From Physcomitrium patens (Eukaryota; Streptophyta; Bryopsida; Funariales; Funariaceae): DNA of 64,000 nt. The position numbers and the translations under genes were made by a program. Where the stretch lies: the NCBI RefSeq assembly GCF_000002425.4, contig NC_037269.1, positions 635,599 to 699,598 on the forward strand, in the 5' to 3' direction. The number at the start of each line of letters is the position of its first letter. Within the stretch, counting starts at the first letter, position 1. The notes beneath the pieces are model-generated. The model searched no databases, had not been told where the DNA came from, and saw only the letters and a list, made by a program, of their open reading frames with translations. Of this stretch, positions 12,601 through 24,600 are shown one piece after another.

Positions 12601-15600
12601 GAACGGCAAGAACCGTCTGCTGAACCTGCAAAGATAACAATAATCTCAGATTTCATCGCAAACCATCGTGAACAACAGTGAGCACTTCACAGAACAAACA
12701 TTTGAGAGGGCAAGAACGTGGATAGCAAACAACATTCACAGAGACAGATTCAACGCCCTACTTGACTAATTGGTGCCAGATCGCCTGGAGGAGCTGGGAT
12801 CCAAACGAAAAGATCCACCAAAACCAGCAACCGCAAATAGCAACTTGTTGAAAATAATAAATGCCCGTTAAAATAAAGATCACCTGCAGTCAATAAGACA
12901 CTTCACTTAATAGAAAACCAAGCTGGTATCCATGTTTAGACATCTAGTAGGCTGCTCTAGTAAAGGAAGAAAACATACTCATGTGAAAGTACATACCCAA
13001 GCTTTGCAGCAGTTCTTTTTGAGCCTTTGGAATAACTCGGCTATCAGGTTTCACAACAGTTGGGACTATTGATTCATACAGGGAAAATGCAGTTTCAAAA
13101 TAATAAGGCGGTAGATTATCCTGCAAATCATTGAACACAAGAAATTATGAAAAGATGTAGCCAAAAGATCACTGAACATGGCTCGAATGCAGACTGCAGT
13201 AGCAGCTGCAAAATGATCACTGGTGGGCCTGGATGAGTGAGCATCCTCCCAACTTCATCAAATTAATTTGTAGAGAATGCATCCATTATTAAGAGCGTTA
13301 TTCTACGTAATGTATGAAACTGAGTCATCAACTACGATTTTCTGAACATTTATTTGCCACTAAGTCTTCCCAATATAAAGCTGTGCTCCATGCAGGCGAT
13401 AATAGCATTACAAGCGAATGCAGTATATAGAATGAAATATTGAGCCTGTGAATATTATATTACCTTAGCAGCATGATGAACAAGAAGAGAATTAAGAGAT
13501 GCAATAGCTGCTAAAGAAACCTCCTTGCTGCCATTCACAATGCTCTCTCCTATAAAAGCAAGAAGAGTCGTCCATTCTGCATGCTCCCAAGCATCACACT
13601 TAGCAATCACTCAAACTGAGTTTCAGTACACACAAAGTGTGGTGAAATCAAATGGAACTCATGTGAAAGCATATCAAACTTGCACTCACTCGAAATGAAA
13701 CCTCAAAAATAGTAATTAAGGAGGGATAATCAAGTAACGCAAATCTAACGATCAACACCAGATCTCGATATCGACTGGAACAAGAATTCTAAATGGTGAA
13801 AGGAAATTACGCAGTTAAGCATCTTCGAAAGAGACACTTACGATTCTTGAAATCGTTTAGACTTTGAAAATTTTTCATGTAAGATTTAAAAAGACGGCTC
13901 GTACCGCCAAGCACCAAGACTAGGGTTTCGTCCCACTGCTTCTGAGCGGTATTGCGGCTATCAAACAAGAGGTCATAAGTTTGACATGGGATTGAGTAAG
14001 TTCGAGGCATATCTAGTACAAAAGTTTCATACCCTTAATCACCTAAGGACCTCTTCGAAACATTTTATTGGTTCTACAATCAAAATTTCCACAACCAGAT
14101 TGCTACGGACGTTTCAGTACACCTGAAAATAGTCCAGACGAAAGCAAAAGCATGAACCTGGCAAAAAACATTTTCACCAAATTGAATACGAAGGGCGGGA
14201 GGCAAAAACCTGTGATGAACGAGCATGTGGACAGGCTTGCCACCCTCTACACCAAGCTCCTTCCCATGCCACTCATCTTGGGATGAAGTAGATGCCTGTG
14301 ACGAACACTGAACAGTAAGATACGATAAACTGGAATTTAATAACAACCGCTAGTGCAATTAGGACTAAAAAATTTGTGTTAAGGATATCTGATGAGATCA
14401 ATGGTCAGGTTATTTCAAAAGCACATAAAGATGAGGTCTTCCTGGGGTATACGAGACTTAATGATGACATGACCTTGCATAAATGCATGTAACAAGCCTG
14501 AAAGACGATCAAGCTCCAATTAAAGTAGGTGGGGAAGAACACTGACCAGAGTTCGCACAGTATCAACCATTGGAAACACTACAGCACCTATGCAGTGTTC
14601 CCACATGGCTGTTGAGAGTTGTTGCCCATGACTGATAATCGACTGGAAGAGAGTGCGAATTGCGGAATGACGAATCTGGATTTTAACATGTATACATATC
14701 AGCACATGAACTGGATTATCCATAAGTATGATATTTAGGACATTGCTTTTGACCTATCAGGCAAATCCACCTCGCTTGGAGATACTACAGAAGCAGTACA
14801 ATGAATAGAGACCTCTGCCAGTAGTCAGTGAGATACTTTACGAAATTACTCCTGAAAGAAGTGTACTTTAATATCGTTGACCACAAGCCAGATATTGTTG
14901 TACAACACTGTAAACAGCAAAATTTATGTAATTCGTTGAAATTCACAGAACGATATAACATTGAAATAAAAGAAACAAGAATGAAAAGGTATGCACCGAA
15001 AACTAAGAACCCAAGAGTTTGTACGTGTCATCACATGCCATCAACTATGATGCAAATAGCATAGTCCTAGTACATGAAGCTTTCAGCTCCTTGACCCACT
15101 CTGAGTCCAAACAAGTACCTCCGGTCTTTCATCGGTGACGAATCCTTGAATGACGCCATAAACAGCCAGTAAAAGTGAATCATTATCCACGTCTAGCCTT
15201 TTGTCAGGTGTTAAGAAATGTGATTCAACATCACTCTCGCCCTCCTTCTCAGGCCTCCCAGTATCCGGAGATCCCGAAACATTCATTGCTGAGAAATGGC
15301 CACTCAATCGTCCTGTATGGTGTTGATCAAGTACAAGCAGCATATCAGAGCAATTAGACGACCAATTCACGGTTCTTCATACAGTGCCATACAACGCACA
15401 AGTCTTGAAGAAGTTGTTTTTCAGTAATACTATTCTGCAAATAAATACACACGCCTTGAGGAATAGACAATTTCAGAAAGATATGACGAACATACGGAAT
15501 CCTTGTGCTTTGCAAAATTCATGATTAACCCCTCTAGCGAAGAAGTCGGCAGTTGTCCACAATGCTCCTATTGCTGTTAGGCTTATGTTCACATCTTTTT

Positions 15601-18600
15601 GTTGCACTACATACGCTCCAGCAACCTCAATACACCTGCAACCAGCACAATAGTTACTCCTCTCTAGACACCTAGAACTTACTATTCTGAGAATCTACAA
15701 TCATGGTGAGTACTTGCAGGTTGTGATGACACAAGTGCGAAGCTCAACACTAAACAGCAGCACATAGTCTTGGCGACTGAAACACGAAATGAATCAGAGA
15801 ATAGATTGAAGATGAGATAAAAGAAGTTCTGACTGGATCCCACCAAAAGTTGAGGCTAGAAATGAAAGCTTACTGCTCTAAAGCATATGCCGGTATTGAG
15901 AGGAGCCCTTCATTCAAGATAACACGAAGGCTCTGCATTACAGAATGAGTGATACACACGATACATGAGCTTTTTCTCTTGTTGAACACAGAATGGATGT
16001 TCATACCTCTCATTTGGTTTTAAATGTGACCTGTAATCTTACCTGAAATCCCAAGGGAACAAGATCCTTCTCTGAGGCACTTGCAACTTGTCTGCAAGAA
16101 TAAGAGACAGTTAGAGCTATGCGCACATTTTAACAAACTATGCATAATATTTGGAGCTATTCCTCTGCAAAGGTATGAATTCACGAAAGTTGAGCGGGGA
16201 AGCACAGGAATTCGCAACACAATCCCAGCAAAGTGAATCAACTTTCGGTTTACTTTTTCTTATGCAATTGAAGAAATTTACTTGGAAAAATCAATTTGTC
16301 GCCTTACCTAAGTAGGTCTAAGACGCTCGGCCAACTCTGATTTAGCTTTTCTGCATGTCTCTAAACCCAAAAAATATCAACTCATCAATAACACCCATCT
16401 GAAGCTTCTAACACCTCTTCAAGCCAACTATACACAAGACAATCGAAAATACCATGCACATGTGCTGTAGAGCATAGTTGCTATCTCATGTGTACTAGAA
16501 TGTTCACTAAAAAATTTGTAATATGAATGTAATCATAATATGACGCAGTTAAGACAAACAATAAAAGCAAAGAGTATATCGAGAAAGACGCGTAGCCAAG
16601 TGTGTAAGCACAACTCGCGCTGACTGGAAACCTGTCAATGAGACTCACCTCGAGGATATGTAATAAAGTCTTGAGAGCTCCAGCACGAATATCCGTGATG
16701 CGCTCATAATTGTACAATGTGCTGAGTGGCTGCAACAATGTACATTCAAGTGAGATCTTATCAATGCTCTGCTGCACGCATGTTGAAGCGCTTGAATCAC
16801 CATTGTCGGCCTTCATGACGGAGCTTTCTACATCTTGTGCACCTTCATTGACTTCGTGGTTAAAATCTTTGGCCGATTCAACTCCAGGTGCATGCTCTTG
16901 GAATTGTTGGCTTGCCAAAACTCCACAAATTGCTCGATCCAAGGCATCAAGTGCAACAGTACGCACCTGCTGACTCTCGTGCTCTGCCAGCTGATAAAAA
17001 CCACCTCGTTCAATAATTTCCATAAACTAAAATCCTAATATTTGTAGAATAACGCAAGAAAAGGAGTTTGCCTAAGAAATGGTGCCCGCATTAAAATCCA
17101 GGAAGATTGCTTCAAGATGAATAGATTACCAACAATTCAAAGAATAGGACAAAATTTCATGCATATAACGGATAATAAGGCCTCTACATACCTCTAAAAG
17201 GTGATCTGTTAACTGATCCCATACAAGTTCCCAACCTGTTAAATAGGCAGTAAGAAGAAATTTAAAGCAGAGGTAGCAAGAGCATCACATTTGTTCACAA
17301 CATAAACGGGTATATGATGAGGAGAAAACTAAAGGAAGACAACGTCATTAGTTAAAGAAGACCCACGTCACTTTTTGAAGAGCTCTAGAGGCAACTTACG
17401 ATGCACATTAAACATTAGAGTGCTCAACATGCGCTCCACAGCCCATAGTTTAACTGCAGCATGGCCAGACACGTTGCTTGCTGTACTGCCACTAACAGTG
17501 GGCAAAGTAGAGTTCGACGTACTACTTAGTCCACTAACAAACGTGTTGGATACTTGGCGCAGAGCAGTAAGAAAAAAAGAAAGCGCAGGAATACTCATCT
17601 TTCCAGTACTTTCAAACATCTGCACATATAGAAAACATCAAATTCAGAACCAGAAACAAATTTGAGAGACATCCGACGAATAGATTGAATTCCAAACTCT
17701 TCCAAGCCACATTGGATTCGAAAGAATGCAGTTCAAAATAATCTGCATTGGCTAAAAAGTAAGTCATCAGTTTTATGTTGCATTAATTGTCAAATATTCC
17801 CATCAAGGAAACACGTTGATTGCACGCCAGTCACAGATATTAGAGTGTAACCCCTAGATAATACTGCTGCTCAAAAGGTCACGGATACCCATCGAAGGCC
17901 AAAATTATACTCATTGCGCAATCGCTGGGGGCCATTTAATCTAGAACTATCTCAAATGGCGTTTTGAGGGACATCAGGAATTCATGCAAGAATCGTAGAA
18001 TCGCAAAGATTTAATATAGCACAGCACCTACACATACTTTACATTACACCAGACTTGAAAACTTGGCTGCGAAATATCATCAAACATAAGATCAAATCAC
18101 CAAATTAGAGTGCATACCAACACGTAACCCATTATTATTCACGGCTAGCTGACCTACCTGAGCATCATACACGGTTAAGATACTAAGCTCATTGCTTGGT
18201 TCCATTACACGAGCAGCATTGCCCACACCATCCTGCAAACAGAGCCAAGAAGAGTTGACAAAAACTTTCAATTTTGACTATTTTAACGGACTCTGAAAAC
18301 ATGTGAATACATTCTTCATGTTTACACAAAAAACCATTCCTAGCCACTTTTGCAAACAAAACCCATGCCGAAAGGACGCAGTAAACATCCTAACCTTTGA
18401 CCTGCGTTTGCTGTTGTTCAAATTGATCAATTACAACTCGAAAATGCAAATGCACAAAAGACAAGGCGAAGTCGAAATAAATCGTAAGACAGCATTTGTT
18501 CTGAATATAGTTGATTAACAGGTCTAATCCTAATCTGATAACAGATAAAAAAACTTGATGTGGATTACAAGAATATTACAACTGAATACCTACCTGAGCA

Positions 18601-21600
18601 AGAGAATGAGCAGAATACATCACCATATTCAGCACTTCCAGCGTCTCCAATACCTAAACATATGAGCACGCAGTTCCAGTCCAATCATAAACGACGCCTG
18701 CAAATTTGGTGGTAGATTCTCATTCTTTCATAAAAAGCAGCTTCAACATGAAAATATGCTCAAATTAAAAGAGTTCGACGTTTGCATAGTCCAACCAATA
18801 AATTGTCTGAATAAGACCTCACATATGTTTAAGTTCCATAGAGCTCATTGTTCTGCCCAATCAATCGTGTGAGGTAACCATATAACTGAAAACCGTTCGC
18901 AGTTCTCAAAACCAAATCGAAAGGTTGATTTTCCAAAACGAAACTGAAACGACAAATATTAAAGTGCGGATCCAAGGGAGCCAACCAGTATCCAAGACGT
19001 AGGACCCAACACCGAGTTTAACTGATGTGAAATGTTGAAAAGAGTCCTCACTGCCTGGAAAACTCCAACCATGTAAATGCAATGCTCTTAATCCCTCACG
19101 CCTTAAGCACTTTTTCACAAGCTGCACAAAATTCAATTTCAAAAGCATACTCTCTAATAGCGGTTTGCAAAAATATTCTTAATCTAAATATAATTTATGA
19201 AGAGAAACTGAAGAAACATATGATCTAGAACATCAAAAAAATGAATTATCATGGTCTGAAAACTATATATCCTTCCACTCTTGAGATAGTATGTCGGTCT
19301 AAAAACAGAGATGGGAAGCTCATTTGTACACATAATCAAGAAGCACAATCGAGAAAGCAACTGCAGTGCAATCTTTCTCAAGGAAAATTTCACTGTAAAT
19401 TAAAACTGCTATTGAGTGGCATATGAACATAATCTAGACTTAAGTAGCATAGGTGTAGCCGAATCTGAACCAAACCTCTCCCTCAACGTTCCAAATCAAA
19501 AGAGCGAACACATTTTCCATCAGAATAGAGTCAAGACCTGGATATTTTTATAACTGAGGACAACTGGTTCTCGTTGATCGATGAAATCAGGTCTTTTACC
19601 CCCTGAAGATGCTGTTCCACCCCTGGAATGAAAGATTGGCCATTCAAAAGACTAAATGCAATCCATTTTGGGACTTGAAAAGTTGTACAGACAGCTTGTT
19701 TCACACAAATCTCACGTCTAAAATAGTAGAAAATACGGTTATCCAATTTCACAAGATGTTCATCAAAAATAAAGATTTCATGAGTATACCATGATCTGTT
19801 TGGATCATTTTGAAATGCGAATGTAAATCTGCAGAGTGATGCAAGAAAAGAATCCCGAGGCTCAACAGCATAGAGTACACCACAAGCCTACACCAATTTC
19901 CAACATTACTAAAAATTAAAATTGCATAATATCTTTGTCAAAACGATTGACTGTTATATAATGCACCTAAAACAGCCCTGGCTATTCCTAGTACCAAACA
20001 GGATCTCATGCACAACATTAAAAAAAAAAAAAAAAAGTCAACAGAAGGACGGAAAATTCAATATTTCAACTCAACGAAATTTATGCTGTTCCAAATATTA
20101 AAATTCATTAAAGGGAATGAATACGCTAAGGATAAATTAAGCAAACATACCTTTGTAAAGGCTTGATATCCCTTAAAAATTTCAGATACAATTGCTTCAC
20201 CTTGTGTCCTAAAAGAATTAGATAATTGTTAGAAGATACAAACAAGAAGCAAAGTTTCTAACGATAGAAGCATGATTGTTATACCTACCAAGACGACCTA
20301 ATGAACAAAATGTCAGTTCTTCAAGTATCAACATCGAAATAGAGCAGCGCAAGCAGTCTCAGGTTGAAAAAACGAGATTCTCTGAATAAAACACTTTCAA
20401 GTGTGAAGCATCACTTCATTCATACTGAACACGACTTGCTGACAGCTGTGTTCATCTACGTTTGGGAAAATGCTGGTAATTCACCTTGTCAAAATAAAAG
20501 TAAGAGCTTCAAGTAATGGACGCCAGACAGAATTAACTAGGGCTGTACAAACTGGGACCATTGCTTTACTGTATGAGGCTTTCGTTGTCAAGTCCAAGCT
20601 GGGCGACTGATCGGATGTAGAACCTATCAGCTGCAATCAGTAACAATTCTCCAAAGTAAGGAATTACAAACTACTGACAAAATTCAGTTGAACATTCAAA
20701 CAGAACATGCGTGAAAAGTGAGAACCCATCAAGTAACAGGCAATATATGCAGCATTGAGTGCTATATTCAATTGAAAACAAGCAAGGGCGAAAAGAAACA
20801 TGCAGCAAAAGAACGGATTTATGACATTAGTTTAATTTTAGAATGATAAAATTCATACGAAAAAATGTATAAAAAACAGAAACCAAAGTAACGTCTGACC
20901 TCCGAAAAACCCACTGCTTCATCAGTCAAGCTTGCTATCGTAAAAATGACCCCCAGTAGACCCTCTGTTGCTAATGTGATGGCCTGTGCCTCACTTGCAA
21001 TCAACACTCCCATGCCGCTTGGATCTGCATCAGGTGTCCACTCTATACCTAACAACGTAGATCTAGGGATGAGCAGTATATAACGAAAAGTACAATGATA
21101 CTGCATCATACAAAGGGCCTACCAAGCACTATTTGTTTTGGTGTAGGAGTAAAATCATCTCACACATCTAAGGCAATTGGACTGGCGATGTCCTCTTAAA
21201 TAAGAAATATTATTAATGACCAGATAAAATTACGTAAAACGGCATGTTACCAAACTGTGATGATCTAAGCACATGCCTGACAGATAATTGACACATGCTG
21301 TATGGCACACATGTGAAAAAATTACCTTTTGCCTTACAATAAAACATGCCTGCAACAGCTGTCAATGTCTCTTCGCTGGCATCAAGCAACTGCACAAGAA
21401 AAATCCATGAGCACATTGAAAATTCATGTAAATCAGCAGATTCTAACATGAATGACGCTATTCTTACCACAATGAATTTCCGATGCCCAGGAGAGTGATT
21501 ACATTGATATTGCAATTAAGCGCTTAAAAACCAAACTTATTATGAGATCAGAATCCTGATCCCTGGCATTACTATAAGTTTCAGGAAAAGCCTAAAAGGA

Positions 21601-24600
21601 CGGCAAAGATCAGTTTTTGAATCGCAAAAGTTAAATTTTGTATCAATACAATTTGAACTACGTCCGTGTAGATCAACTCATAGCTTTCTGCATACTAGTT
21701 CGCCTTTTTTCTATTCTGCATCTTTAACACTAAATTTGAAATTGAATGATAAAATCAAACTCCTTTCAAGCACCTACTAAAGAAAGGTTACCTGGGGATG
21801 AAAAAAAAAAAGCAATAGAAATATCTTGTGATGTTGAATATTTCAACATCTGCTAAACAAAATTCGGAAAGGATGCATGAAATTCAAGGATCAACCCAAC
21901 CATCCATGTAATTTAATGAAAATTAGTCAATTGAGATTAGTAGTCACCAACCTCAATCCTTATCACGACCCTTGCCAAAGTATGAACTATATTGGACACC
22001 ATATCCGTATTTTGGTGCTTCCTGAAGACATAGTAATATTTGGTCCAGACATATCGTCCACCATCAAAAAAGATATAGCTAAAGTGATCTCTAGAATGTG
22101 GAATCTCCATAAAAACAACACCAACCCATTGCAATATCTAAAGTTATGACTTGGTACTCATCCAACCATAATTGCAGACCAACAGAGGAAACCTGGTCAT
22201 GCAGGTCAGTTTCTACTTATATTTCTCAAGTTATGCTAACAGCGACATCAATCATGAACAAAATTGAAAGTATTCGGATAAAAATATTTGGGAACAATAC
22301 TCAAGAAAGAAGTGGCACTAATGCAGGGTTCACATAGACGAACTTACATGTCAAAGGTTCTAAATAAAAGGCACAACATTCTTGCCTCAACGCACAACCC
22401 CTGAAAACACTCCAGCCACAAGATTTAAGATGACATCTAATCAACGAGCAAGATGAACCCTGGCAGATATAAGCACCGTGTTGTGTGCACCTTGAAAGGT
22501 AAATGCAGAATGAATTTCTATCTATATCAAAACTAGAGATGAAGAAAGGCACACACATACCCGCAAAGTCTCAAGCACCATATTCTGGTGCCAAGGTGGC
22601 AAGTCTAAATCTATGCTTTTGATGAGCATGCTCATGAATACCTGCCATCCAACTTGTAACATACGTTATTCACAGAAATCTATGAGATATCGCCATGTTC
22701 TATGCCAGTTGTTCGGGCCGACGAGCATGTGCGGTGTCCGAACTACTAGTTGCACTTTTATTCAATATTCCGAGCACAAAAAGATCAGAGCAATGTGATC
22801 CAAGAATTCAATAACATTTACTTCGACCAGCAACAAAGCCAAAAATGAAAAACAACGGCAACAATAGCATGCCTCACTTCTCGTTACCAAGTAGTTCTAC
22901 AAAAGTTATTCAAGATGATTGCACAAAGAGTAAACTCTCCAACAGTTTGATACAAGAGTATTCTTGACAACGTCATCATTAGTAGACGTTGCAGAGCGAT
23001 TCCACGGGCATACGGACTCGACTTTTAAAAACCAATATTATGATAAAATCGAAAGAGCCCCAGAAAGATGGTCACCTCACACTCTGTGGGCAGCATAGAG
23101 TTATACAATCGGGTCATGGTAGCTACAGACCGTAGCAGTAGGCGCCGAAAAGCTGCTTCACCGACTATTGAATCAATCTTGAGACACAAAATTACACATA
23201 AGATAAAAGAGCCATAGCATATTAATTAAAGCGAAAAAATAAAAATAAAAATTGTTTGCTAAAAAATAATAGCAGAGCCTCAAATTAGGCAAGCAAACTG
23301 TTCATATAATAATGGACTCCACAATCCACATCTATCAAGAAGATTAGGACCTGCCATATTTTGGTTAACAGAAAACTTCTTTTAGATCTTTAAATCCATA
23401 AAGCCATACCCACAATATAGATTGCTTAAATTTCAGCTCAAGATTTAGGAGCTATATGGCTTCAATCAGCACACTCAACATCCTCATGTGCATGAACCCT
23501 GTGAGTAAGTGGCATTTTGCATTTCAAGTTGACAAAGTGAAACAGAAAACAAAATCCTTCAAATGAATAATGAAAGAGCCAGTACAGAAAAATAAAAAGA
23601 AAAATGCGAATAATGTCAATGTTCTATACCTCACTTGATGTGCGGAGGGAAGTCATGAGCAGTGAGCAAACTTGATGCTTCAAAACCTTTAAACATGCCG
23701 CAAAAGGAATTATTGAACAACCAGTCCATGAATTATGCTGATGAGTTTGCAAAGCCACTCCAAATTCAAGCAGAGTGTTTCGAAGATCTTGATCATTTCA
23801 CATACCCTCTTTTTTACACGTTCTATTGCTACGATTATACCAACTAATAAGCCTTGTCTAGTTGTAGAAAACCTTTCCCTCCAAACAATTTTTTTTTAAA
23901 GTGCAATACCTGAGCAAAAGGGGATAGTCTCTTGAAAATAACCGCATAACGCGAAAAGACGTACCTACAAAGTATTCACGGAATGTTTGTTAGCAATAAA
24001 CAAGTACAAAGAAGCTCCACGCAAATGAAGCTGTGACATATTTCCCACGACCTCACCATCTGCTGTGTTGAACTTTTAAAACATTGAGAAAATCTCTGGA
24101 CATGGTAATAAAACCAACATAACGGAACTGCAAGAGCACTAATACACCTATGTCCACCCAGAGCACTGCACAAGGAAAGATAAATACTAATCATTCAATA
24201 ATGCAACAATAGAGAAATTCATATTTGGCTTGTCAAAACCCGCCACGTCACGTACTCGAGCACATCTAGGGCAAAGCTTCGTGGAAGTTGAGGAACTCCA
24301 AGCCACGCTGCCTGCAAAATTCGTCAAATAAACAAGTCATCAGTTGAACTCTATCGAGCACATAACCTGAAAGTTCCAGTATCAATTTGATTACAAGAAA
24401 AATAGGTTTACCGATCCACCCCCTGCAAGTGCAGTAAGATCCTCGAAAAGGTGGAGTGCAAGTTTTCCTGCTTCAGATAAAGTTCTATCTTCTGTTGCCA
24501 AAGGCGGCTGAATGTCATTGTACACATCCTCAGCAAGCCTACAAAGTAAAAGTTGAAATATAAATGTGTGTATTCGTAAAAATTAACCTTTAGAAACGAG

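Noticed and set aside
18906-19148. 80-codon minus-strand open frame over MON2 exon 20
   Set aside because: Wrong frame. The exon 19054-18986 in the neighbouring frame reads AVRTLFNISHQLNSVLGPTS, which matches the family.
24152-24169. Possible MON2 microexon between exons 7 and 8 (acceptor TGTGCAG, then TGCTCTGGGTGGACATAG)
   Set aside because: Joining exon 7 at GA|GTACGT straight to G|TACGTC at 23964 gives EYVFSRY in phase and matches the family. The microexon breaks phase.
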